Assembly (NCBI RefSeq): GCF_018691265.1
Contig: NW_024881316.1
Coordinates: 7,314,819-7,378,818, forward strand
Reading direction: 5' to 3'
Length of the DNA: 64,000 nucleotides
Origin: Tyto alba
Lineage: Eukaryota; Chordata; Aves; Strigiformes; Tytonidae
Shown: piece by piece, positions 14,101 to 28,570 of the stretch
Layout of the letters: each line of letters opens with the position of its first letter
How positions within the stretch are numbered: position 1 is the stretch's first letter
Program-made: the position numbers and the translations under genes
The notes under the pieces: model-generated
What the model was told of the DNA's origin: nothing
Database searches by the model: none
What the model saw: only the letters and a program-made list of their open reading frames with translations

Positions 14101-17100
14101 TTGCAGTTTATGAGGTGCTGAGCTACCAAGGAAATACCGACTGAGTAAATATTGTCATTAAAACAACCTAGGTAGGCAGCTCCACATCTCTATCCAGGAC
14201 ACTTCAGCCCCACTGAATCCCATGGGGCTTGCAGCAGACTCAGCTCTCACTGCAAAATCAGGGCTCAAGTTATGAGCTGTGAAAAATTTGTTCACTTTGG
14301 AAATTAATGAACATTTAATTTTACTGAATTTGAGATGGGTAAAAAAGCGTTTAATAATAAAAAGGAACATGGATGCTTTAACTTATAATCCATTTAGACC
14401 TGAATTCCTGAAAAAAAATGATTTTTATATAATTTTTGCATTGATCTCTTTGCCAAGTCCCTTCCCCTATTATTTTTGATGGTAGCTAATTTTAACCAGG
14501 TTTGAAAAAGGGTAGAGTACTCAAAGATGTTTTCCTACTAGTTTAATGGAAATAAATATCAGGATAGAGGAGAAATTTATGACTCCTCTGAGGAAGGCAC
14601 AGCTCAGTCATTGTAATCTCTTTCATAGCAACCTCCTGGCTAATAAGGCATGCACATAACAGGTTGGCCTATCCACATGGACTCAGCTCCAGATGAGTCA
14701 TAGTCACTGATTTCTTCTTCCCAGTGGGTGTATTACAAGTGCATGTGGACAAGCTGGGGTGAGAAGTAGGACAGGGGTAAGAGACACAGTATAGGTTCAT
14801 GTTTCCAGGCCTCTTCTGTTTCTCTGCTCAAGTAGCATTTTATTTTGTTATTACTTCAGCCAGTTATTCTCATGTTTACTGATAACTTTTCTCTCTCACT
14901 GATTATACTGTATTTACTTATAAGCAGTGTATATTTTTCATGATTTAAAATGTAAGTCTGCTCTCAAAAATGCAGATCACACAGGAGCTACTTGAATATG
15001 AAGGCAGGTTTAGGGGTTTTCTAGGTAACAGCACGATATTCTTGGTGCTATATGAATTATCTTTGGCCTGACATATACCACACATGCCTATAAGAGAAAA
15101 AACTTCTGAACTTTTTCAGAGATAGTCAAGGCATATTAGTTTTTATGACCCATTTCCAGTTGCTAATCTTACATTTTTCAAAACTGTCCTGAACCCATTA
15201 GGTCTTTTTCCAGATTTATACTTTAACCAATGAATATAAATTATAACTTTGCTTTTGTTAAATAAATTAGCAATACCTTGTCAGTTATTAATTATAAAAG
15301 AATCAAAATTTATTAAAATCAAAGTCTTCATTATTTTTGACTTTGCTTAACAAATCACTTGCTCAAATATGAGAGCTATGAAGTGGGGTAACATGTTATT
15401 AGCATTAATATTAAAATAATCACCTTAATCAAAAGTGAAAAAAAATATTTCTGCAAATGCTGATGACTCCAAACATGGGATTACAGGATTATTAATTTTA
15501 AAGATAATTTTTCAAAATTCCTTTAGAATATACACCTAGTCTGAGCTGACTGAAAATTGTTAGAACTATCCCAAAACTCAAATAAAATGTATGATAAAAA
15601 ATGGGAATTATTTCACCAAAGGTCATCTGAGATAAGTACACCCACCTTCACAAAACATTCTCTGTAGAAAGTCTTAATAACCTTAAAAGGCTTTTTTACA
15701 CAAGAAGCAGTCATTGTGCAAGACTCATGTGGAGTTTACATCACCATCTTCTGCTGAGATCTAAGTCCAACACAAAACCCCAAGCACCTAGCTAATATTG
15801 TTGGAAAGCAGTTGGACTTTATTTCTGGGTTTTATGGCAGTTTACCAGAGTATTATGAAGCTAGAGAGAATTGCTGGAACAGTGAGTGGAATCCAGTGCT
15901 GAAACCCATACAGCAATAATAGAGAAAATGGAGATATTTTTCTTCAGATAGATAATGCAATGTTTTGGCATATTCTCTGTCGCAGAAAGGGGAAGTTGGG
16001 GGTATGGTCCTTAGTACCAGGCAGTTTTGGAGTCCCAGGTATTGAAATACCCCTTAGAACACTCTTTAACAGACTAAATTATCTTCAGTGAGCATAGAGC
16101 ATTTAGGTATAAAAAAGAATGAAAGAAGAAAATATTATTGGGAATTTAACATATTAAAATTGTTATTAAGTTGGACTTCATACCCTGTGCTCGTTCAAAT
16201 ACTTGCCATGGAAATGTTAAAGCTGGAAAACCAGAAATATCCAGTATTCAGGTCTCCTTCATGCCTCTTACAATGCTGTGAGAGTTACAGTAAAAAACTA
16301 TGAAGCACTTCATTAAAAAAATAAGAAGTTATATGTTTTACATTCAAAGAATGCTTTCGTTATACATTCTGTCATGCTGCTTCCTACTCTTCTTTAATTC
16401 ATTTTAGGCCAGAAAGTTTTAATTTTCTTTATTGACACAGAAAGAGAGCTAGCCTGCCAGTGAATGTGCAAAGCAAACCTCCAGGGAAGGAGATGCAATT
16501 ATGTTGAGCAACATTGTTTTACTTTATTTGTAATAAATATAAAGGCTTATGATGCCAAAGGACTGCAGGATAGCTGCATAGAGATTGAGTATGAATGATA
16601 AAGATACTAGAAAATATATACTGAGCCTCTGTTTTTCCCCAGTTGCTATAGTAATGTTTGGCACCTTTGTTGGTTATTCCAGCAAGCTCCCTCACACTAT
16701 GTCCCTGGGAAATTTGTCTGTTCAGGAAGACTGAGAACAATGACCCTGCCTTGGATCTGGAGATAAACCTCATTAGTTTTGAGGATTAGACACAATACCT
16801 ATCACAGACAGAGGTAACCAGTGTACGAGCGTGGAGAGGAATCCCAGGATGCTTTTAAGGAGGCCACCCAGCCTGGATATTGGATTGCTCTTCTGGACTC
16901 CAAAGAGAGCTGGTTGGAAGGCTGGTGGGTGACCCTACTGAAACTGCCATCCTGATAATAGCTGTTCCTGTTTAAGCCTAGACTAAACCAGCTCAAAGGC
17001 TTCTACGTCTTTGGGGGAGTTGCACTGATATTCAGAGGACCATAAAAAATCGTAAGTACCAAAAGGTTGGTTTTTTTGCTACCAAATCAAGTCTTTGGAC

Positions 17101-20100
17101 CATTTTTACTATGAGGAGTGCAACTTCTAGAGGACTTAAACAGGAGCAACTCTTTGCAGGTGTTGCTCCTTTCCTTTTGTCTTTTCACTGCCAACTAAGT
17201 CATCAGTGTTTCTCTGCTGTTCTGGGAGGGATGAGAAAGAAGTGTAATGCAGCACTGTCACTATTCTCCATTTTCCTGCCTGGCTTGTGGCATAGACTTT
17301 TTTTTAATAATCAAGTCTTTGGCTGATTCAGTGAGATTATCCGGTATTTTACAAAAGATAAGGCATGTTTCAGTTTCTCTGTGCTGTAGAGAAGCATCCC
17401 CCAACTTGAATCAAACTGCTGGAGACAGAAAGCTGCATACTAACAAAAGCTACAGTAGTGACAAAAATGATCCTATAGTTTTTGCTGTTGTTTTTAACTA
17501 TTTTTTTTAATCTCATGACTGAGGTCTTACAATTTTGAGTTCTCAGCCATTGGCCATGCTCCATAATTTATATTTTTTTACAGTTCTTTGGCATGTAGAC
17601 AGGAAGATCAGTGAGGAAAAAGGGATTTTGAAACCTCTGCTGTCAGAATTGGCTGCAGTTCACTCCTTTCCCCCAAAACTTTCAATCCCATTTAATATTT
17701 TTTGTGTGTGTACACAGACTTGCCTGGAGCCCTAATAAATTTCTTGAGTGCTGTATTTATAATAATTACACTATAACTCTGAATTAATTAACACTGCACA
17801 TATGAAAAGGTGAGAATCTGTGAATTCACAAATGAAAATTTGCAACTAGATCTTTTTTGTTCTTGAGAAGCACGTGACTAGGAAAGTCACAAGTCTGGTA
17901 AAACTTTGACTGCTTTGGGTTTCTCTGGGAAGGAACTAATCAACAGTTTAGGGAGCAGCTGAACTGAAACCAGAGATTTCAGGTAAGGCTTATGTTCCCT
18001 CTCAGATGTGGCTGGTGGTAACTCTATGCATAGGGAACTGTTTTTAAGAATGTAAATTAGCAGTGAGCTGCTGATTATAAACTTTGTCAGGAACCATGAC
18101 AACTCCAAAGATTTCAGGAATGAGAAACTGACTTCAACTTGGACCTGTCCACTTGGATCTCTCTATTTTGGATCTGGTTTATGTTGTTCTGGCCTTTTTC
18201 TCATGCATAAGTGGTAGTCAGTCAAGGGATTAATACAAGGAAAAGTTTATGAAGTCTAATTTTTTTTTTTCTTTTTTCTCTTGCAGTGATTTCAGGTGAA
18301 TATGCTCCATGGTATAGCCATCCAGTGACCAAAGGGGTGTTAGAATTGGTAAAAGATAAAAAGGCAGGAATGTGGGGTTGGCCCTTCTGGTGGGGCAGAA
18401 CAGACTTTAAAGTCTAGTTACATAGGACAGACACCACAGGGGAAATGATAAATGAATGAAGAGTATTAGGAAGGACACTAAGTAAGATGTCACATAGAAG
18501 AAGCTTTTTCCACTTGATGAGGATGGTAAGTGAAAAGACATTGCATGGGAAATTAGTTATATAAAAAGCTGTATAATGAAGGGCATCTTACTACCTATGT
18601 AAAGGAGGAGAGGGAGACAGAGAAAAGTTTTATAAGATAAAACACTGTACTCCTGACTGCTCCAGATCAATATTTCTTAACCTGGGAGTTGCTAGAAACA
18701 GCTAGTGAGGTACAAAACACCCTCCTGTCATCCTAGGCAGCACTTACAAACTGAGGTGGGAAAGGTTTCTTGACTGACTGAAAGGAAATAGTGTCTCAGA
18801 AGAAGTTGGTCAAGTCCTGGTGAATGCTTCAAACTAGTGACGAAGCTGAGTTGTTCTGTCTGAACAGCTTTATTTTGTATGCTATAGGTTTTGGATCCCT
18901 CTTGCAAAATGAGTATCCATTTGTTTTGATGAGGGCATACTCCTGAAGAAGGTGTTAGTAAATCGATTCAGACCAAAGCGTCTTGCTGAAGTGGAATGGG
19001 TTTATGCCATTCTAGAAAACAGGGGGAACCACCACCAATTTAGGGGATCTTGTCAGTTAGTTTGCAAATTTCAGGTTAAAAATCCTTGCCAGAAGATAGT
19101 TAAGACTGAAAACTCAAGCCAGACTGGAAGAAGAAGAATTGTGTTTTGCAAATATTAGAAGTCTGACAATTTCACTAATATCAAATCAAATATGCTATGT
19201 AGGTATCGAGAATTCAGAGTGCTCAGTGCTCCTGTCAGGATCCTCTAATGTGCTTTCTGCTTTATACGGACTGAGAGCAGTCTCAGAGGTAACTCTTCAC
19301 TAACACAGGGTGAACAAGGGCAGAGATAAACATCCGGTATCTAAAACTCAGACGCATTTTCAGGATTTTCAGATAGCTACAGACATAAAAACTTTAAAAT
19401 TTTCCCTACCTGTACCACTCCCCTCTGCTTCCCATGCTTTTCATGTTTTCACCTGAACAAGTTACCTGTGTTTAAAACTGGTACTGTTTACAGTCTTGGA
19501 CTGCTTTTCATCTTTAATCTGGTTAAATGAGAAAGGTTTTCCTTTCAGCGTTTGCCTTCTGAAGTTGCACAAGTTGATCAGATGTTGTCTTTTTTCTTTC
19601 TTCAAAAACAATTGCCAATTGCCTGCATGCCTGCAGTCCATACTGACTATTATTAGAGACTGCTCTTACTCTGGCAATCAACAGAGTGCTAGGTAGCCCA
19701 CGGTAGAACACTTATCTGTGAAGAAACCTAATTTGCTCTCCAGAAAATGTGCAATAAATGCTAAGACTGTAACTAAGATGCACTTTGAATGCTGCTCAGA
19801 AAAGATATTTTTTAATAGTTTACTGATTTTATTAATGAAGATTTCCTTCTTAACTGCCTTGTTTGTGCTGATGTTATGATGAAGAGAGTCAGATCATCTT
19901 GCTGATCTGGCTGGCTATAAACTTTTTGAAAAAAATCAGTCAGTTGCTGTGTCTTACTGCAGAACTGCATTACCTTTCTACCAGCAGCAGGAAGACAGGG
20001 AGTACAAAAGGCCCAAATTAGGAAGGGGAGAAGGCAACATAAACCACCCATAAAACTGCCCTTCACACTCTTTAAACACTACCTCTGATACTGTCAGTAT

Positions 20101-23090
20101 GCAGCAACCAACTTGTAACAGAGGCTATTTATTATAATGCTCATAATTTGTTTTTACCCACAAACGATGTAAAAAAGGCCCCATTCTGTGCAGCTCTGTT
20201 GACTGTAGCTAGATCTTATAATCCGAAAGGGAGGAAAAAAGAGAAGGATTTGATATGCATTCAAGCAGTGAAAGACCTGCTACAGAAGAGCACTGTGGTT
20301 AGAGATATCTAAAAAGCCATGTGAAGTCTTCACCACGCAACACCAGTGTGTCCTGTTTCAGGAAAAGGCCTGAGCTGAGCGGTGAGTGTGAGCTATCTGA
20401 CTTGAGTACATGGGCTCCCATCTGGTGGAGATGAAAGTGCAAGAAGAAAGGGGAAGGGGAAGGTAGGAAGAAAGATGATGCACATGTCTAGCTGTCATCC
20501 TGACACGGGGCTGGGTACAGGTGTGCCTAGGGAGCTCACCCAACCTGAGAAGTTTAGGGTGCTGCCCGGATCTGCTCAGGTCCACTGTGTGGTTTGGTGA
20601 CTGGGCTGAACAGAGTCATCTCGACAGAAATGATGGCAAAAGAGGAGGGAGGGAATTAAGGGGGTGATATCATCTGCATAAATGTGGTGCCCAACTTGTG
20701 CCTTCATTTCAGATGCCTAGCAGTGCAGTCCTCCTAGGGCACACACGAAAGATCCCCAAGTTATTGGTGAAAGAGACCTCTTGGAATTTTTCCAGAAGCC
20801 AGCTGGTGACCTACAAATAATACTGATGATTGCAACCTTAGATTGCCAACAAGAACTTGCTGTAAATTGTTTTAAATTTAAGATCTGTTCTAAAGTATGT
20901 TTATTCCCAAGAACAAAAATAAAGCTGAGGTGTGGGGAGGTAGAACATAATCAGGCTCAGCTACTAAGCTTCCAATCACTGACAACACTGAACTCTAAAA
21001 CCAATGCACCTTTCACAAACTATCTTCTGAAATGTGATTTCTGCTTGTTGCACAGCCTGTTTAAAAAAGAAACCCAGTTTGGCAACTGAATGCTTCACAT
21101 ATGATGAAATCATCTAGCTCTGAAGTTTGTTAACACCTGTTTGGAAGCTGGGTTGCATACGGCTTTGAGAGCACTGCAAGAAACTGCAGGAGAAATGCAG
21201 GATGGTCAATTATAGAAAGTTATAGGAAGCTTAAGAACAGCTGGGAACAATTAAGGTGTGGCTGGAGGAAGATGTAGGAGGAGGGACAGAGAACTACTGT
21301 GTAAAATCGGATCTGTCAAGGCTTTATGTTAAACATATTTAGTTTAAAGTATTTAGTATAGTCTGCTCATTTGGCATAACTGAACTGGATTATTCTTCAA
21401 CATGTCTGAACTTTTGGGGAAGCCCATATAATCTGGAAGGGTGTGCATTTCTTCAATAGAGCTGAATAAGGTACAGCATGGGTTGTTTGACTGAAATGAG
21501 ATTTTATGTTCTACTTAGGCCTTTCCCTGGAAAGGTGGTGACAGCAAAAGCCTCATTTTGTTGCCCAAACTAATAGTGGATAGGGTGGAAATGTGCAGGA
21601 ATGATATTATCCCACTCCAGAATTAGAATTCAGTTAAGAATCTGGGAAAACACTTACTGGCAGGAGCAAATGTTCTCATATACAAAAGGACATGAGGAAT
21701 TATTTTTCATTTTAGTTCAGATGTATTTGAAATACATTTTTATTATTTCATTTTGTTGCATCTTTAGTTAGGAGCTTTATAATAGAACTCCTGTACTTAA
21801 ATTAGGAAAAATGTCGTTTTAGGTTAAAAGGTACAAATCTCTGAATAAGTGGCTTGAAATTGTTTTTCATTAATTTTAATGTGAACTGAATATCAATTGC
21901 CTCTGTAAGTCTTGCCTGAAGCTTGGTTATCCTTGTCTTACACATTTTCTACTTGAGGTTATTAAACTTTTTTTTTTTTTTAATTTTCAGGCAATAGTCA
22001 CCATTTTTCACTTCTTATTGTTTTTCTATTGTTATCGTTACCTGTTTTTATTTTGTGTTGTTTCCCTGCATACCAAAACCCCCTTAATTATATCAGACTT
22101 TGAAGGGGAAAAACATGAACCTCGTTTTATGATAATATAATACTGCATTGCCAACAGGTTTTTTTCTTCACTTAATCTTCTTTTCTTCTTGATGAGAACG
22201 TCAGATCTCTAGATGCTAAATTGTGAGTTGGTCCTATTGGCTCTAGAAAAAGCCTTTTCCACTGTATTAGCAATAAACTGGCAGATTTCAGTTAGAGCAT
22301 GTTCCATTGCCTGCTTTAGAGCTTTTCTGCTTTTCTTCCCAGACACCTGGTCAATTGGCTTAATGAGAGAGACACTGGATTTACTGTCCTGGTAATCACA
22401 GGATTAACCACAGGAGACTTTAAAAATTATTTTGGTGATGATATAGTCCAGCCTTTCATTTAGCGAATACTAACAGCCACTGAGAATCCATTTTTCTCAT
22501 CCACATTTCCAATATATTGCTTTATTTTGGCTAAGTGTATGTACTTCTTAGTGTTAGTTCCATCATCCATCAGGCCTCAGATGTTTATTTCTCTGTACTT
22601 TTACATGGGATATAGCAATGGCTCCAAGCTGTGATTTAAGCAGTATGTTCCAACCAGACAATGGGATTTTTCTTTTGCTTTAGTAAATACACGGGTTTGT
22701 TTACCCAATACCACATAAACTGCATCCAGGCAAAACTAAATTAGAAGCCCTGCCAGTAAAAAAGTATGCAAAGAGAGGAATGGAGAACAGCTGGTTCTGT
22801 GAGCTGTTGCAGTCCTCAGACCTACAAGGGTAAGAGAAGTGTGACTGGCTTATTTCCACCAAGAGAGTAAATAGGTGAACAAACATGGATATTTCACTCA
22901 GGTTATCTTATCTAATAAGACAGGAGGGAAGACAAGCTTATTTGATGGTAAGTCAACTTGAAGCTCATGTTCTGGGTCTAAATCCCCTGCAATTTCATTA
23001 TATCAATAGATTTCTAACCACAGAATTTCTCCTACGTCAAGGACATTTAATTAAAAAAAAAATGCAACACAAATTTATTTACTAAATAGG

Positions 23091-23115
23091 TTATTTATTT
23101 ATTTATTTATTTATT
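23091..23115. repeat. (TTTA)n microsatellite
   Basis: About six uninterrupted copies of TTAT/TTTA, followed by GTTGTTGTTTTT. Confidence 0.95.
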
Positions 23116-26100
23116 GTTGTTGTTTTTCATGCAGTTCTAAAATGCATTGCATTCTAGGGTCTTGATCCTTCTACTTCACATATTTTTACTACATTTAGAT
23201 CTTGATGACTTTGTTTGAAAGAGCTCTTTATGCTTCAGACCTCTCCTTCCTCTTCTCCTCCAACACTCACAATGGCAGCTGCTACTTCAACTTCCTTTTT
23301 CCATGGGTACACATTGTTGCTGTCATCCCCTGCATGGAAAGCTGTGATCTGATTCTTAGTACGTGGTACCTGATCAGGTTTGTGATGTGGAGCTTGGAAT
23401 AAGCTGGGGTATCACTGACTGAGAGCCAGCTGTGCTTTGTTGCAAAGGCCATTTGTCACCTGTGAAATACTCCAACTTTCTGCCCCATCCCAATTTACCA
23501 TTACATTGCACACAAGTATTCTTTAGTCATCACCTAAAGGAAGACATTGTGTGCTGAGCTTGCTTCAGCTAGTTCTTCCAGCACAGTAGTAAGGAAATGG
23601 CTAAACTGTTTTCTCTCTATTTTTTTTTTTTATTAATCCAGACTTAGCATTAAATTCCAGAGACCAGTAAGTGCTGTTCAGCAATGAGAAAACAAGTGGT
23701 TAAATCTACATCAGCTCTGGTGCAGTATTGTAAATACAGTATTGACATACTGGACTGGTGTAGAAGATCAGCCTCTGAGTCTGGCATAGCTGCAAAGCAA
23801 ACATCTCGTATTGACAGACTGGTTATCACTGAGATTACCCTGAGGGTGTCATCTGAGAACACCCAATGCAAACATGCTATGGTGGTCCAAAATGGATTTA
23901 CTTTGTAGCTTGCCCCACTCTTCAGTCAGTACTATTGTACTTCCATCCCATTTTGGTTGTCACAAGCAGCCTTTCAACTGAAGTTTAAGCCTTTGGTAAT
24001 GAACTGTTTTCTCCCATGTGTTTGTGCAACTGACTCACTCTACAGTGATGTTTTACGTTATTCTGCAATGTGACAAACATGCTAATGTATGCAGAACAGT
24101 GCTTCCAGTCCTGGCAGACATTTGCTGTTTCCATAATGTCATTAAGGACAAACTTCTTGCATGCTATGTAGTATTCTGATATGACTATAATGCTACAACT
24201 TACTGAACTTGCTTTAAGTTGTCTCTCTGCCTATTGATCAGACTATGAAACCCCAAAGAATGGCTACCTTTGCCTTTCTGTAGCAGAAACTGAAGAAGAT
24301 AGAATACTATTAAGTTCAATGAGGTGTGATTAACACTTAAACATACAGAAGTGAGAAGTCCATAAAACTGTGACCTTGCACTTAGTTATTATGTTTCACG
24401 GGTGATTTGGAGAAAATTGTTAGGGAGGTGGAAACTGGACTTCTTTCAGCTTTTCTAAAAAAATCTCTAGCTGACATCCCATTTAGCAGCCAAATACTGT
24501 ATTCACATATAATGGCAGCATAACAGTTGCTGAGGTTTTCTATTTATGGCCATATGTGCTTATAATGCCAAGCATAATTTATATCCTTGCATTTTGCATA
24601 TTTAAGAGAAAATTAAGTTGACAAAGCCTATGAAAAAAACTTCAATCAAATTGTGTTTCTATGTTGGTAGAATAGCTCTTGAGGAGACAGAATGTTCCCA
24701 GAAGATGCTAAAACAAACATGCAAACAGAACTCTAAATTAGGACCAAGGCAAAAGTTCAAGTGCTTTATTTTCTTTCTGAGACAGGCAGCTTAACTGTTT
24801 GCTTCAAAGATACAGATCAAATAAATCCAGAAAGTTTCATTGCCTTGCTGAATCACAGTCTGAAAGGTTATTCTAAATATGTTAGAATACAAACTTGAGG
24901 TCCCAATCAGGATAAGCTTTTCACTGTACAGATAAAAGGCAAGGCTAACCCTTAAATATTAGTAGAAATAAACTGTAAAGGTTTAAACATGGATGAAAGA
25001 AATGTCCATATTAATGGGCACCAAATGGCATAGCTTCAGCTTTATCAAGGGTGTTCAGGACATTTTTATTATCGAAGAGTGTAATTATGGTTTTAGATGA
25101 AGTTGGCTGAGTTAGCTTTGCAGCAGCAACTCTTGAAGACACAGTAATTACATTGTGCATGCGTATATGTGTATGCATGCAAGTGTTTTGGAGACAAGAG
25201 CCTGTAGATTAAGTTCAGCACAGAAGCGGTTTTCATGGGCTGGTTTAGAGGTTAGAGGTATGTTAGCAATTTTAACCCTGTAGGTTTAAATATATGTCCG
25301 AACTGAATGGCACCTGACAAGTTTCACAAACATGTATAGGAGCAAAAGGTTTAAAAAAATGTGAGAAAAGAATTCATCAGCCTGCAAGGTCTAATATCAT
25401 CTATAAAAGAGGGTCATAAGACAGCTGCTAGCATGTTCACACTTGTTGTATGTGACCAAAAGCATATGTATGATGATTAATCTGGGTCAGAGTCAGGCTG
25501 TCTGGCAGAAAACTGAGCACAGCTGGGCTGACCACACATTTCTCAAAACCTGGGCTTTGTGCACAGCGTGTTGAGGGTCATGTACTCCTGCCTTTCTCAG
25601 TGTATCCTCATGAAAGAATCAGTCCCAAGCTGACCTAATTAAATGCCTATGGTGGGAGACTGCTGCCTCTGAGTTGTGTCTGGAATGAGCTACTGGAGGA
25701 AATGATTAATCCTGTCTGTAAGCAGAATGTTGTGTGACATTCACTGATTTGTCAAAGCTTTCCTACCGTAGCGTGAGTTTGGGCCACAGCAGAGAACATA
25801 ACAGGAAGGTTCTGGAGAACATTGTGGTCTGAGTGAAAGGTGGCTGTGATCAGTGTTGGTGCTTCTCCTAGCAAATCCACTGGTGGTCCCAGATCACAGC
25901 ATAGCCTCTTAGAATAGATCTCTCTACCATGTCCAGACTGCATTCAGTTTAGCTGTGGTAAGCATAAGCAGAAAGATAGACATTCAAACGGAAGAGTAAT
26001 AATATCTTCAGTCCCAAAGCCTCATATGTCAATGCTCTCACACAGAACTTATGTGTAAAAAACATTTGTGGTAGTCTGGGACAATTGAAAAGCGAACTAA

Positions 26101-28378
26101 CCACTTTACTCCTTTTTTGAAATTAAAACAAATATTACCAGAATATTACAATTAATTTAATTAATTCTTGTTGATGTTTGGGTGAATACTCTTTACGGAA
26201 AATAATCATAGTTCTTGTACTTTCCTTTTAGGAACATATAGAGTAGCCTCCGTTTATTTTTAAGTGAAGATTTACTAGCAAGTTTTGGAACTTCTGAAGT
26301 CTTAGATTAATGATGCACTGCCATCATCAGTGCTGTGGCAGCATGTTTGGCTTGATCTGGCTGAATTCTTCCTTTTCCTTTCACCTACTGTTCTAGTAAA
26401 TCCTAAATCAACAAACGGGGGAGAAGAGAAGACCTTAACTGGATATCTAATCTAACAGATTTTTTTCTGAGTCTCAGTAGCAATTAAGATTATACAAACT
26501 CTGGGATAAAGCACTCTAATATCTGACCACTTTGTGCTACCAATTCTGACTGCACAAAGTCCTTTGTGCTTGAACTGTTTTACTATTTATATGGCTATTG
26601 TCACTTTCCAGAAAAGAGAAAGAAAAAGCAAACTTGTCTGGTAGGACGAGGAAAAGAAAAGAGCTACCATTTAATTGGTTTTGAAGTAGCTGTAGATGCA
26701 GTTGTTCAGTAGTATCCCCTGGGAAGCTGTCTGGATGTGGGTGTAACCGTGTGTCATTGACTGCTTCTCTTGGGAGTGGGCTCTGCTCTGCTCCCCTCTC
26801 CCACAGCAAATTCTACTGTTGGGAGGGCTTAATATATTTTATCCTTTTAGATGGATTTGAGGGAGTGTTGGTAGGAAGTAGGGATGAGTTTTGTGGGTTT
26901 TTTTCCATTTCTTTTGAAAGAATGAGATAATTACTTGAAATTATTATTTGTTTGGCACCTAGGAAATGTCTTTTCCAATCAACATTTTGGACTTAGGTTG
27001 CAGGTCTCTGTCCCATTCTTATTCCTGAAACATTTTCTTATATCCTTTCTCCCTTAGCCTATTCATTCCATTATGTGATACTATATTTTTTTCATTTGTG
27101 TAGAGGGAAGGAGTGGATGTTTTTCCATGCTGTTTTGAGCATCTTCCTTTCTAGTGACTACACTCATGCTCTGATGCGGGCCCCTTCCAGAACTTGGAGT
27201 TCCTCCTCTGCTCAGTCAAATGAAGCAAGGCACAGCTCTTCAGAGCAGCAGGAATCTCTCGCTCCACCACACAGATGTAGGAGTGCTATCTCACTGTGCA
27301 AAGGTCTCCTCAATGCCATAGCAAGTGTGGGTAGAGGTTGGTCAGGGTCACAAACTGCTGTCTCTGTGCACTGCTGAGTTACTTCATAGCTGATAAATTT
27401 CAGGATGACTCTTGTTTTTGTTTATTTCAGAGTTGTTAAGTGTATTCAATGCAGTAAGTCAGCCACAAAAATCCACCCCCTGCCCCTTGACTTGCTTAAA
27501 ACTCTGTTTAGAAGAGATTAATACTTCCCCTCACCTTCCCATCCCCACCCCCAAAAAATACCCTTCAGGATACATTCCTCTGAGGAGCAGTGTTAGAAGA
27601 AGAAAGTTCTTGCAACAGGTTGGAATGTGTTAGCAATATCATAATTTTAAAGGAAAATATATCATGTTTATGAAGTGTGTTGGTATTGCTGTGGGCATGA
27701 TTTACAGTTATATATGGACAAATATATAACTGTAAACTCTGCTGGCACTTCTAGAGTATTGGCTAAATAGTTGTGCTGCACAGTAGTGTAAGACCCAAGA
27801 GTAAAGCAATAAACTCCTCCAAATCATCACAGGTTTTATACAGCATTATAAATTCTATCCAACGACTTTATATTTCACCTTCTGTAGTCTTTTTAGCCAG
27901 GTAAGGAGGACTTATACAAAGTAATTTGTGCTCCAAGTATGTGGTGAATAAGGAAGTCTTACATTGGAATTCTCTTTGTCCTAGTGCAGCTCATTGAATA
28001 CACCCTAGCAGTTTGTTATGAAATACGAGCTTTTTAGAAAATAATGTAACATAAATGTGTCTAATTTGGGAAGGTTCATAACTGACTGTAATTTAAAACT
28101 TTTGAAATGACTGGAGTTGAGAAGTTAGGAGTAAGGACTAATTGCAGATCTTAATGAATATCATCCAGGAGAATATAACAGTGTTATCACTGGGTAGAAG
28201 ATTTGAGCCTTTTCAAGCATTTGAGTTGGGCGGCATCTCCTGTTACCACGTTGCTTGTCTTTTTTTTTTTTTTTTTTATTTCCCCTTTTGGAGGCATGAT
28301 TAAAGTTCACTTGAAGTTTTTAGTAGGAGGACTTGAACTCCTTTGCAGTTGCTACTCCTATAATGTACATTTTCTGCA

Positions 28379-28442
28379 CTTAGAATTAATTAATTGCATG
28401 TTTGTGACTGCTTAGAATTAATCAATTGCACGTTTGTGACCA
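28379..28442. repeat. 32-bp tandem duplication (two copies)
   Basis: CTTAGAATTAATTAATTGC at 28379 recurs with small changes at 28411; the two 32-bp units (28379-28410, 28411-28442) differ at two internal T/C sites and at the last two bases. Confidence 0.9.
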
Positions 28443-28570
28443 TTTCAGAACAACTATGAAGCAGCGTTGATATCAAATGCATTACCATTTTGTTTCCCTA
28501 AGCCCCTGTGGTATGACGCACACACGCATTTCTCTCAAAGGGGTGCTGTGAGGTTCATAAGGTTGCTCAC

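Larger units (their letters stand above)
9641..28570. other. no gene recognised (AT-rich intergenic)
   Basis: Apart from the short duplications and the TTTA microsatellite listed separately, nothing stands out. The longest open frames are about 60-100 codons and look random in composition. Old decayed repeats are possible but not identifiable by eye. Confidence 0.55.
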
